IMG/VR virus record: IMGVR_UViG_3300023181_000036
Coordinates: 1 to 53,286 of that record
Source of the DNA: a virus
Length of the DNA stretch: 53,286 nucleotides
Direction: 5' to 3' (one strand)
Part shown: positions 8,728 to 16,515 of the stretch, piece after piece
How positions within the stretch are numbered: position 1 is the stretch's first letter
Layout: each line of letters opens with the position of its first letter
Made by a program: the position numbers and the translations under genes
The notes under the pieces: generated by a model
The model's database searches: none
Seen by the model: only the letters and a program-made list of their open reading frames with translations
What the model was told of the DNA's origin: nothing

Positions 8728-10799
8728 TCAATCGCTCCCCAATTTGCACCCCGGCCAAAATCGACCAAGACCGGGATTTTTATAGAAACGGCGTGTGTCA
8801 TAACATGACGCATATAAGCAAACGCTTCGTTCATTGCAGGATCGTTGCGCATCACACTAAAGACTAATTCATCGTGTACTGTCAGCCGTGGTACACCGAT
8901 GTAGTCAAACACCCCTTCTTTCCAGCACTGCCACATACCGCGTTTCATGTGGTCGCCTTCGGCCATCTGAAGCTTGCGGTTCAGTGCTTTGTGCCCGTAG
9001 GCGCGTTGAATACGCGTACCGTACATCGCCAAAGCACGTTCGTACGGCAAGGCGATCTTGCGTTCTTCCCGGCTGTTGCGCTCGCGGATTGGTTCCCACA
9101 GGTTGAACCGGCTCTTGCGCCCCAGCATGCTCACGATCTGACCGTCCTCCAGGGCCATGCGCGCAAACAGCTTCGTCGTCTCCCGCACGTACGGCGCGCC
9201 CATGTGGTACGCCTTCATGATTTCACGGGCAACGCTCAGTTCTACGCCAAGTTGCCGCGCTAGCTTGTCTTCGCCCATTCCGAAGGCAAGTCCGAAGTTA
9301 ATGTTCTTAATCGGCTTACGTTCAATGTAGCGGCCTGACACATCGTTAACTAACTTCTGTACGATGTCGTGGTAGTCCGTATTGGGGTCTAGGTTGTAAG
9401 CATCGGCCACGGCCTGCGCCCCGTCGCCTACTGCATCGTGTACGAGATAGCGATACTGAATCTGGCTGAAGTCGATCTTCTCGATTTCAACGTCGCCGAA
9501 GTCGTGACGAAAGCACGAACGCATACGCTTGCCCAGGGGTACGTATGTGGGATCGTACAACGGATTGGGCTTGCCTTCTTTCGGCTTGGTCAGTAGTGGT
9601 TCTTCGGTGAATCCAGGTCGCACCGGAATGTTTTGCAGGTTCGGGTCACTGCTTGAATAGCGACCTACGATAGTGCCGCCGTCATCACTGCGTAATTGAT
9701 TGAATGACGCATGAATCTTTCCGTTGGTGTGCCGTTCAAGCAGGTACGACCGTATGAACGTGTTGCGAATCTTTTCGTACATCCGCAGTTCGATAATCTG
9801 CTTACCGATAGGATGCTCTACCTGCTTTAGAAAGTCCTTTGTGAAACTTGGCTTACCTGCGGCAGTCCTCATGTACGGTACGCCGTAATAGTCGAATGCC
9901 TTTGCTACGCTATCACCTGCGTTAACGTTCAGTTCAAAGCCAAGCTGATTCTTTAGCAGCGTATGGAACTTCATAATGTCAAGGCCAAGCTGTGCGTACA
10001 ACTGTTCGACCATCGGCAGATCAATCGTTACGCCCTTGCGCCGCATCGCAACCATGAGACTGATTAGATCACACTCCATACGGTAGATGTTCAATACACC
10101 TTCACGCTCCATCGCAGGCCACTGGTGACGCAGGATGCGGAGTGGCAGATCAACGTCACCTTCACCATAGTGCCCGACAAGGCGGGGTGACGTACGGTAG
10201 ATATTCGCGCGCTGATTGCTATTGGCGGAACCGCCGTAGGCTTCGGCCTGCCAACGGTACATGTCGTCGCTTGTTTTGTTTTCATTGAGGTACTTAACTC
10301 CAAGATGACCAAGGTTAACTTCAGTGTCCTCCGACAACAGGGCTTCGGCAAACTGTACGTCGTGAAGCTCACCCTTGACGTGAATGTTTTCTTCTCCGAG
10401 CCAGCCCACATCGTATGTCAGGTTCGCGCCGACTTTCGGAATGTTCGGTGTGCGCTCCAACGTATCCCGCACGTAGTTGAACACGTGTATTGGGTCAAGG
10501 TTGTACTGTGGTTCGACTTCATGCCGGACAGGAAAGTACCACTTGCCATAGTTGCCGTTGCCGTCGTCAGCGCCGATACCAACGCCTACGATATGGCCCT
10601 TACCGCGCGCCCATCCTGGCCCGTGGTCAAAGTCCGGTTCCCAGGTTTCGCAGTCGAAGCTCAGGAGCTTTGCGGCACTCAGGTTCGGGAAGTGTGTGGG
10701 CGGCAACCATCCCGTATTCGGTGTCGGCGGTAGCTGCTTGAGAACTGCTTTACGACGCAGCGTCAGTGGTTCGTCATCGAAGAATAGAATGTCACTCAC
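8724..10799 (-). CDS. DNA polymerase, family A, with 3'-5' exonuclease
   Basis: A 691-residue replicative polymerase. The exonuclease is intact: D49/E51 (FDCETW), D130 in NLTYD, and Y211-D215 in YGEGD. Polymerase motif A is D443-FSQIQYR, motif B is K498-NINFG with F502, and motif C is H642-D643-E644. The T7-like length and absence of a 5' nuclease fit a phage replicase. Motif A has Gln448 where E. coli Pol I has Glu710 (the steric gate). F502 predicts discrimination against dideoxynucleotides. The start is GTG at 10799 with GAGGATT seven bases upstream, overlapping the end of the clamp-like gene by eight bases. Confidence 0.93.
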   Translation of the reverse strand: MSDILFFDDEPLTLRRKAVLKQLPPTPNTGWLPPTHFPNLSAAKLLSFDCETWEPDFDHGPGWARGKGHIVGVGIGADDGNGNYGKWYFPVRHEVEPQYNLDPIHVFNYVRDTLERTPNIPKVGANLTYDVGWLGEENIHVKGELHDVQFAEALLSEDTEVNLGHLGVKYLNENKTSDDMYRWQAEAYGGSANSNQRANIYRTSPRLVGHYGEGDVDLPLRILRHQWPAMEREGVLNIYRMECDLISLMVAMRRKGVTIDLPMVEQLYAQLGLDIMKFHTLLKNQLGFELNVNAGDSVAKAFDYYGVPYMRTAAGKPSFTKDFLKQVEHPIGKQIIELRMYEKIRNTFIRSYLLERHTNGKIHASFNQLRSDDGGTIVGRYSSSDPNLQNIPVRPGFTEEPLLTKPKEGKPNPLYDPTYVPLGKRMRSCFRHDFGDVEIEKIDFSQIQYRYLVHDAVGDGAQAVADAYNLDPNTDYHDIVQKLVNDVSGRYIERKPIKNINFGLAFGMGEDKLARQLGVELSVAREIMKAYHMGAPYVRETTKLFARMALEDGQIVSMLGRKSRFNLWEPIRERNSREERKIALPYERALAMYGTRIQRAYGHKALNRKLQMAEGDHMKRGMWQCWKEGVFDYIGVPRLTVHDELVFSVMRNDPAMNEAFAYMRHVMTHAVSIKIPVLVDFGRGANWGAID

Positions 10800-11805
10800 C
10801 AGGAATCCTCATGCCAGATACTGCGCCGCGAACGTTCTCGCCGAAGAACAACAAGGGGCTATCGCCCTTGGCGTAGTCGATGGTTTTTGCGATACCTTCA
10901 AGCATCAGCAGATACTCTAGGTTGAATGCTCGCCCCTCCGGTATGCCTTCAAGCTCGTAGCTACCGCCTTCGGTGTTGTTCGTCCTGCTTGTGTGCAACA
11001 GATTACGCGAGAACATAACACACTTGCTGTCTTCGGTAAACGGTTTCAGTACGCGCAACGCGTCGTAGAGTCCGGGTGTTACGGGCCATTGGTCCGATGG
11101 CTTATCTAGGACACGACCAATATCCGGGTACTTGTCAGCGTAAAGCTGCGTCTTGAGCCAGCTACCGTCGCTAAAGTAGAACGTAGCTGTGTTGCCGGAG
11201 TAACCGAACTGCGTCAACGGTTTCTTGATGCCTTCGATAGCCTTGAGCGCGGTCTTAGGGACCAAGATCACCGGCAAATCGATGCCGTGCCAATACTCGA
11301 TCACCACATGCCGGTTGGTCGCGCAGATCGTCTGCGGCCCCAGGCGCGCACAGGCCGTGATGACCGTCTGCGCGTTGTCCGATACCAGGGGCGCGACAGC
11401 CGCCATTCCGGCCCGCAGGCGGTCGTCTATGACGGCCACGGGCGGGTCAGGGAACACCGGGGGCATATCGTTCAGCACATGGCAGGGTACGACGGCCTTG
11501 AACCGCCCCGCCTTGACGCTCAAACCAGATTGCAACTGCGTCATAGCCATCTGGCCTTCGCAGCGTTCTAGGGCCTGGATCAGCCGCTGCGTGTGGGGAG
11601 CAACCGAAATGTCTTCTTCAATCCGATGTCCGGCAGACAGAATGCCGTTGAACGCATACAGCCATGTGCCGTACATGATGCAGTGCCGATGCTGCGGCGG
11701 TCCCGCATCCAACTGTGCTATCTTCACGAACTTCAACGCGTCGAGTAGGTTCAGTTCGTTGCTTGTCGGCTCCGGTTCCGTTTTCTTCGTGCGTTTCGTC
11801 GCCAT
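10792..11805 (-). CDS. putative sliding-clamp-like protein (beta-clamp fold)
   Basis: A 337-residue protein directly upstream of the polymerase and overlapping it. Features reminiscent of bacterial beta clamps are an N-terminal 'ALKFVKIAQ', a central 'VILVPKTALKAIEG', a strand pair 'TATFYFSDGSWLKTQLYADKYPDIGRVL' resembling the beta-clamp 'EGxYPDYRRVL' region, and a C-terminal 'FNLEYLLMLEGIAK' followed by 'SPLLFFGENVRGAVSGMRI', which parallels the clamp C-terminus FNxxYL...PLxF...M.R. Length is close to bacterial DnaN (~366). The ATG at 11805 has AAGGGG eight bases upstream. The assignment is inference from pattern and context. Confidence 0.55.
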   Translation of the reverse strand: MATKRTKKTEPEPTSNELNLLDALKFVKIAQLDAGPPQHRHCIMYGTWLYAFNGILSAGHRIEEDISVAPHTQRLIQALERCEGQMAMTQLQSGLSVKAGRFKAVVPCHVLNDMPPVFPDPPVAVIDDRLRAGMAAVAPLVSDNAQTVITACARLGPQTICATNRHVVIEYWHGIDLPVILVPKTALKAIEGIKKPLTQFGYSGNTATFYFSDGSWLKTQLYADKYPDIGRVLDKPSDQWPVTPGLYDALRVLKPFTEDSKCVMFSRNLLHTSRTNNTEGGSYELEGIPEGRAFNLEYLLMLEGIAKTIDYAKGDSPLLFFGENVRGAVSGMRIPGE

Positions 11806-12061
11806 CGTCTACCCCTTCAATTGGGTTAATGATTGCAAGGGTTAGTTCCTTGTTTACGGTGATCTTCTTCGCTTGGAATTCGTTGCTGTCAGGCTGCGCA
11901 CCGCCACAAGCAGGGCAGAAAACGAGATAACGAATAGGTTCCATCGGAACTTCTGCCCACACTTGGCGGTCAAGGTCGATGTACGCGAGCATGCGGACAA
12001 CGCGGCACTGTTCGGCGTGCCATACTTTTAGGTTTGGTGCTGTACCTTCGCAGAGTATCAT
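11618..12061 (-). CDS. hypothetical protein with CxxC motif; long overlap with clamp-like gene
   Basis: A 147-residue ORF starting at ATG 12061 with AGGA six bases upstream. Residues ~50-53 carry CPACGG, a possible half zinc site, followed by an acidic stretch (EGVDDGDETHEENG). The last ~63 codons overlap the start of the clamp-like gene in another frame, and that part is rich in Arg, His and Ser like a chance reading frame. The first ~85 codons look genuinely coding. Either the overlap is real or the functional part is only the N-terminus. Confidence 0.5.
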   Translation of the reverse strand: MILCEGTAPNLKVWHAEQCRVVRMLAYIDLDRQVWAEVPMEPIRYLVFCPACGGAQPDSNEFQAKKITVNKELTLAIINPIEGVDDGDETHEENGTGADKQRTEPTRRVEVREDSTVGCGTAAASALHHVRHMAVCVQRHSVCRTSD

Positions 12062-12069
12062 TTTAGTTC

Positions 12070-12441
12070 CTATGCTGGGTAGACAGGGCACTGCACGCGC
12101 TCTGCCTCTTTTATCATGTTCGCGGTTCCGATACCGCCAGGGAATGCTAACACAAAATCCGGCGCGCAAATGTCGATCATCCATTTATTGCGTACGCTAC
12201 CTGCGCGCTTTTCGTAATAGTCCCATGCAGCATCCATCGTGATACATGGTACACCATTCTTCAACGCCCAATCCTTTGCGATACGATCCGCGCCCTTTGC
12301 GCCGCCTTGGATGATGACGATACCTTCTTTATAGTAGGCGTTGATTTGTTCCAGTACGCCGTGTGCGTACGTGACATTCACGTAATCGCGCCCGCCAGTC
12401 ACGAGAATGCGCGTACGCTTAGAACGGCACTGCATCATCAC
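12070..12441 (-). CDS. SLOG-family protein (DUF2493, YspA-like)
   Basis: A protein of about 122 residues with the SLOG/Rossmann nucleotide-binding signature: ILVTGGRDY at the N-terminus, GGAKGAD in the middle, AGSVRNKWM, and FPGGIGTANM near the end. The family includes bacterial YspA and phage DUF2493 proteins. Some SLOG proteins sense or process nucleotide-derived ligands, so a role in nucleotide metabolism or in counteracting nucleotide-based host defence is possible but unproven. Starts at ATG 12438 or 12435, or GTG 12441, overlapping the preceding small gene. Confidence 0.8.
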   Translation of the reverse strand: MMMQCRSKRTRILVTGGRDYVNVTYAHGVLEQINAYYKEGIVIIQGGAKGADRIAKDWALKNGVPCITMDAAWDYYEKRAGSVRNKWMIDICAPDFVLAFPGGIGTANMIKEAERVQCPVYPA

Positions 12442-12640
12442 ACCATGACGGGCAACCGAATACGACGACTTTCGCAGGAGGATACGCGTTGTACAGCAAG
12501 CAAAAAGAACGGTCGCCGCGTAGCTCGCCCTTGTCGCAGTTCAAGCATGTGGGCAAGGCTCCCGTCCGTACCATTTCTTCATGCAGCATGATCCGCACCG
12601 GCACAGGGGTTGTCCAGAAAAATGCCTTAGTCATACTCAT
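12419..12640 (-). CDS. small Cys-rich protein
   Basis: A 73-residue protein with CLNCDKGELRGDRSFC and a later C..WC, consistent with a small zinc-binding fold. Candidate starts are ATG 12640 and 12634, both overlapping the end of the helicase gene (stop 12627-12629), which implies translational coupling. Its own stop lies inside the SLOG gene start. No family recognised. Confidence 0.5.
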   Translation of the reverse strand: MSMTKAFFWTTPVPVRIMLHEEMVRTGALPTCLNCDKGELRGDRSFCLLYNAYPPAKVVVFGCPSWCDDAVPF

Positions 12641-14267
12641 AGCTGATAATCTCAGGGTATTTGCGGTTGACGATCACATTGATACGCTTCGGTATGCGCA
12701 ACGCACTTTGATACGTCAATGCTTCATCGACGGTAGCTGGCGGTTCCGTGCTGTGACGTTCACGCCACCAATCACGGGCTTGTTTTGCGAGTAGCGAACC
12801 GTGCGGTTGCTCAATATTAATCCATTCAACGAACTGTTGAATGCCTGTAATGTACGCTACCTTCATGCACGGGGTACCGCGTCCGTTCTTAGCTATATGT
12901 TTCGTGTACAGCACACGTTTGACGGGTACGTTTTCAATCTGCGGTAGGTCAGACGTTTCGGTACGCAAGATCGTATCGGTTGACGCCGTGCCTGCGATCT
13001 TCGGTGTGAAGTCGAATTCAAAGGCGCAGCACTCGCACGTGCGGCGGCTGGCGTGGTTGTAGGTGCCGCAGACCTCGCACAGGCGCACGGGCGCGTCTCC
13101 GCCGCCCTTGCCCTTCTTCCGGGGGATCACGGGGTCGTTGATAGGCCCCAGGCGGCGCGTGTTGCCTGCGAAGTCCAGCACAAGGCAGTTCTTCTTTCCC
13201 GTCTCCGGTGACACGCGGGTGCCACGGCCAATCATCTGCACCCATAGCCCAGGCGACAGGGTAGGACGCAACATGGCGATACAGTCAACCGGACGATGGT
13301 TGAATCCGGTCGTCAGAATGTTGTTCGATACGAGACAGCGATACTTGAACTGCTTGAAATCTTCGATAGCTTCGTCACGCTGCGAGTCCGATAGCTTGGA
13401 ATGCACTGCGGCAGTCGGAATGCCGTAGGAGTTAAGCAGGTTCGCTATTGCAATCGAGTTGCCGATACCAGGGGCGAATACGATCCATGAGATACGATCC
13501 TGCGCAAGCATGACTAGCTCTTGACACGCGCGCTCCGTTACCTTGCTCACTTCCTTTTCAAGCTGACCTTCGTTGAACTTGCCCATTGCAACAGAGATAG
13601 TACTTGTGTCAACTTCGACAGCAGTACGCTTCGTCGTAGGCGGGCACAGGTAGCCTTCTTCCACGAGACGGTTAAACGCGTGCATCGTCGTCATGTCGTA
13701 CGCTACGTGCGTAAATAGGCCATCGTCCGTAAGCAGGCCCTGTCCAAGCCGATACTTCGTTGCGGTAAGGCCGATGACCTTCAACGCCGGATTGACTTTC
13801 TTCAGTTCCGAAATGATCGTCTGATACATCGACTTCTCGTTAGGACTGAGCAGGTGACATTCATCAATCAGGATAAGATCACGCCATCCGAACGCATGGA
13901 TGCGGCTAATCACGCTCGCTACGCCAGCGAAGATGATAGGCATGACGGTATCGCGTTGTTTGAGCGCGGCAGAATATATGCCCACAGGTGCCTCAGGCCA
14001 GATACCCTGCAATTCGGCCGCGTTCTGCGCGATCAGTTCCTTAACGTGCGTCAGGCACAGCACGCGAGTACGGGGCCAGGACTCTAGTGCATGCTTCAGG
14101 AAGAATGCGATAACGACTGACTTGCCCGTACCTGTTGGTAGCGCAATGAGGGGGTTATGCTCCTTCTTCGCTTCTTCAGGATCATTCGCGGACAAGGCCC
14201 CGAAATAGCTGAAGTAGTCGAACGTCGCTTTGACTGCCTCTTTCTGAAACCACCACGGTTCGATCAT
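12627..14267 (-). CDS. superfamily 2 DEAH helicase, RadD-like
   Basis: A 546-residue helicase when started at ATG 14267, which overlaps the stop of the 29-aa gene upstream (ATGA). Walker A is PTGTGKS (residues 44-50), Walker B is DECH (135-138), motif III is LTAT, and motif VI is QMIGRGTR. A C-terminal four-Cys zinc finger (CEVCG...CECC) follows the helicase core, as in bacterial RadD/YejH and the phage helicases that replace DnaB-type enzymes. It probably unwinds DNA for replication or recombination with the adjacent exonuclease and Sak4-like protein. Confidence 0.88.
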   Translation of the reverse strand: MIEPWWFQKEAVKATFDYFSYFGALSANDPEEAKKEHNPLIALPTGTGKSVVIAFFLKHALESWPRTRVLCLTHVKELIAQNAAELQGIWPEAPVGIYSAALKQRDTVMPIIFAGVASVISRIHAFGWRDLILIDECHLLSPNEKSMYQTIISELKKVNPALKVIGLTATKYRLGQGLLTDDGLFTHVAYDMTTMHAFNRLVEEGYLCPPTTKRTAVEVDTSTISVAMGKFNEGQLEKEVSKVTERACQELVMLAQDRISWIVFAPGIGNSIAIANLLNSYGIPTAAVHSKLSDSQRDEAIEDFKQFKYRCLVSNNILTTGFNHRPVDCIAMLRPTLSPGLWVQMIGRGTRVSPETGKKNCLVLDFAGNTRRLGPINDPVIPRKKGKGGGDAPVRLCEVCGTYNHASRRTCECCAFEFDFTPKIAGTASTDTILRTETSDLPQIENVPVKRVLYTKHIAKNGRGTPCMKVAYITGIQQFVEWINIEQPHGSLLAKQARDWWRERHSTEPPATVDEALTYQSALRIPKRINVIVNRKYPEIISYEYD

Positions 14268-14353
14268 AGGTCGCTCACCAGAAAGTAAAGCAACCACAAC
14301 AGCGCGAGCAGCAACACGACGCGCCCTAGCATCGCTTCAAACGATTGTTTCAT
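14264..14353 (-). CDS. 29-aa single-span membrane protein
   Basis: Reading the minus strand from ATG 14353 gives MKQSFEAMLGR followed by a hydrophobic helix rich in Val, Leu, Ala and Trp, ending YFLVSDL and a TGA at 14264-14266. The ATG overlaps the exonuclease stop (ATGA at 14350-14353) and the TGA overlaps the helicase ATG (ATGA at 14264-14267). This double overlap strongly argues that it is translated. The helix is ~18 residues with an N-terminal charged segment. It could anchor the replication proteins to the membrane or act independently. Confidence 0.7.
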   Translation of the reverse strand: MKQSFEAMLGRVVLLLALLWLLYFLVSDL

Positions 14354-15363
14354 ACGGCAGGCGTCCAGCTATTGCAGCCAGTAGGGATGAACGTCGCCGG
14401 GATGACCTGACCATGCAGATTGCACCCCCACTGCTTGCCGGGGATCGCCTGGGCATGCGCGCAGCTACGGCAATTCTTCTCGTACGGCTTGGCCTGATGG
14501 CAGACCTCTTTCATGTCACAGTATTGGCACGTACTGTGGGCAAGGGATTCCGACAGCTTCTGCGGCGGCGTGCGTGAGAAGATGATGCGGTGAGCCTTCG
14601 CTTCCATGCGTTGCGCAAGTTCCCAATCCAGTTCAACGACTTCGACATGCAGCGAATCGTCATTCTTGTTCGCCGCCATGTAGACGCCGTACTTGTGGCC
14701 TTTCTTCCAGCCATAGATACACATTTGCGTGTAGTGGTCCGGTTTCTCTTTTTGCACGCCATCGCGCATTAGTGCGGTGAACTTCGCGCCGGTAGCCTGC
14801 GTCTTGAATTCGTTAATGAACATAACGAACAGGTTGTACTGTTTCGGCAGTTCAAGCAGGTTGTCGATAGACCCGCCAAAGTGGCCTTCACAGCCCGATA
14901 CGCGGTGTTGCGGATAGTCAGGGTATACGCCTTGTGATTCGGCTTCTGTTACGCCGTGTTCTGTGTTCGCTTCAACGATAACTTTACCGTCACCTTTGAA
15001 CGTTGTTTCGTAATGGTAAAGGCCGGTAACGGTGTTGTAGTGCAGCACGTTCGGCGCTTCATAGTCAACCGGCGACACGTTGCAGCCGATGCCCTCAAGC
15101 ATCTTGAGCATGAATTCTTCTTCTCTATGCCCACGTTGGAACAGCCGCTGCATGCGACCGTCAAATTCTTTGTTGTACACCCAGCGGAAGACGTACCACA
15201 GATACCGCGAACACTCGCGGTTAATCAACGACGCGCCCAGGTGCGTACGATGACCGTCATTGAACGCGGTACGACAGTACGTATCGATGTCTGCAAGCAG
15301 ACGCTTCGACAGCTTGTTACGGTCTTCTCTGTTCGCCAAATCGAATTCAGGTGTTGTCATCAT
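14350..15363 (-). CDS. PD-(D/E)XK nuclease, Cas4/RecB-like exonuclease
   Basis: A 337-residue nuclease. The catalytic pattern is G163-G-S-I-D167, E185-F-K187 and a downstream H210-YTQ, the usual RecB/Cas4 arrangement. C-terminal cysteines (CQYCDMKEVC, CRSCAHA, and WGCN...GCNSW) could ligate an iron-sulfur cluster or zinc. ATGs exist at 15363 and 15360, and AGGA is better spaced for 15360. Such genes are often adjacent to a Sak4-like ATPase and DUF669, forming a phage recombination/replication set. Confidence 0.85.
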   Translation of the reverse strand: MMTTPEFDLANREDRNKLSKRLLADIDTYCRTAFNDGHRTHLGASLINRECSRYLWYVFRWVYNKEFDGRMQRLFQRGHREEEFMLKMLEGIGCNVSPVDYEAPNVLHYNTVTGLYHYETTFKGDGKVIVEANTEHGVTEAESQGVYPDYPQHRVSGCEGHFGGSIDNLLELPKQYNLFVMFINEFKTQATGAKFTALMRDGVQKEKPDHYTQMCIYGWKKGHKYGVYMAANKNDDSLHVEVVELDWELAQRMEAKAHRIIFSRTPPQKLSESLAHSTCQYCDMKEVCHQAKPYEKNCRSCAHAQAIPGKQWGCNLHGQVIPATFIPTGCNSWTPAV

Positions 15364-15373
15364 GATCCTATTG

Positions 15374-15398
15374 AAAAACAGGGGCCGAAGCCCCTGTT
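15374..15398 (-). terminator. rho-independent terminator after DUF669 gene
   Basis: A perfect 9-bp stem (15377-15385 with 15390-15398) and a four-base loop. Read leftward, it is followed by a T-rich tail formed by the A-run at 15374-15378. It sits between the DUF669 gene and the exonuclease gene, so it probably reduces transcription of everything downstream relative to the DUF669 protein. Confidence 0.85.
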
Positions 15399-15417
15399 CT
15401 CGTTCACGCCGGAAAGC

Positions 15418-16224
15418 TTACTTCGTAGCCCAGGGAGCCGTGTTGCCGCCAGCCTGCGCGGGCTGTTGCTGCGCCCAGGGAGCGCCGCCACCGGCAGGGG
15501 CTTGCGCGGCCTGTTGCGGGGCCTGGGGTGCCGCTGCACCGTTCGCCCAGGGAGCGCCGCCTTGCGGCTGCTGTGCGGCCTGTTGCGCAGGCTGCTGGAA
15601 CTGCTGTGCCGGTTGCTGGGCAGGCTGTTGGAACGTCTGCGCGGGCTGCTGGGCCTGGGCAGGCTGTTGCCATGCGCCTTGCGCGGGCTGTTGCGGGGCC
15701 GCAGCCGCACCGAAGGGGTTGCCTTGCGCGGCGGGCTGCTGGAACTGCTGGGCAGGCTGTTGCTGCGCCGGAGGGGCCTGGAACTGCTGGGTCTGCGGGG
15801 CCGCTGCGCCGCCCGTCTTGCCGGGGTCGTTGCCCTGCATGTCCTTGTAGCCCTTGATGACGTTGCGATTGCCGTCGATGACGAACTTCGCTTGGAACGG
15901 CACGCCCTTGAGTTGCGCGGTGTCCTGGATCACGTGACGGCCCGTGACATGGCAGATTGCCGACAGTTCGCGCTGTGCGATTTCGACAGCCTGAATGTTG
16001 TCGTTTCCGAGGTTCAGGTTCACGTAGCCTTTGCGCCCCTTGAACTGCGGATTGCCGTCTGCGGCTGCGATGACTTCCAACGTCAACGCCAGATACCACG
16101 ATTGCGGCTTGTTCGCAACCGCTTTCGGTTCTTCGTCAACGATCATGACTTGGTACCAGCCTTCCGGTACCGGCTCCATCGGCTGCATCGGTGCAATACC
16201 TTGCGTGCTAAAGTTGATTTGCAT
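15418..16224 (-). CDS. DUF669 protein, candidate ssDNA-binding protein
   Basis: A 268-residue protein. Residues 1-~135 match the DUF669 pattern: PVPEGWYQVMIVDEEPK, then LEVI, then GRKGYVNLNLGNDNIQAVEIAQRELSAIC. Such proteins usually sit beside phage Sak4 and exonuclease genes and are thought to bind single-stranded DNA. Residues ~136-265 are a disordered Gln/Pro/Ala-rich tail built of QQPAQ-like units, with GGAPWA repeats and an end of APWATK, resembling a long SSB tail. A terminator directly follows. The repetitive GC-rich DNA keeps long ORFs open on the opposite strand, which are not real. Confidence 0.75.
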   Translation of the reverse strand: MQINFSTQGIAPMQPMEPVPEGWYQVMIVDEEPKAVANKPQSWYLALTLEVIAAADGNPQFKGRKGYVNLNLGNDNIQAVEIAQRELSAICHVTGRHVIQDTAQLKGVPFQAKFVIDGNRNVIKGYKDMQGNDPGKTGGAAAPQTQQFQAPPAQQQPAQQFQQPAAQGNPFGAAAAPQQPAQGAWQQPAQAQQPAQTFQQPAQQPAQQFQQPAQQAAQQPQGGAPWANGAAAPQAPQQAAQAPAGGGAPWAQQQPAQAGGNTAPWATK

Positions 16225-16275
16225 TTTCCTGTTTCTCCGTTACGTTATGGCGCTTGAGGCTACGCCGTCGCCTTG

Positions 16276-16515
16276 TTACTCTTTTACTGCCGAAACTTCC
16301 ATCATTACAGGCGCATGCGTACGCCCTGCAACCGTTAGGATAATTGCGTGCCCTTCGTTAAGCGCCGCCAATTCGTTAGGTTCTGGTTTCCAGAACGACT
16401 GAACAACTTCAATACCTTGAATAGCGGAACGACGAATAGGCAAATCGATTACTTTGTCCTCGCCTTCTGCGGCGTACAACGTAGTATTTGTTTCTGAATG
16501 CTTTACTGGAAACAT
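16276..16515 (-). CDS. hypothetical protein
   Basis: A 79-residue protein with ATG at 16515, sharing a base with the stop of the Sak4-like gene (TAATG). Mixed alpha/beta composition, no signal peptide and no recognised family. It lies inside the recombination set and so is probably co-expressed with the Sak4-like protein and DUF669. Confidence 0.55.
   Translation of the reverse strand: MFPVKHSETNTTLYAAEGEDKVIDLPIRRSAIQGIEVVQSFWKPEPNELAALNEGHAIILTVAGRTHAPVMMEVSAVKE

Noticed and set aside
14956-16257. 433-codon open frame on the plus strand opposite the exonuclease and DUF669 genes
   Set aside because: It runs antisense to two well-supported genes, and the repetitive GC-rich DNA keeps stops rare. 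The product is Cys/Arg/Leu-rich low complexity.
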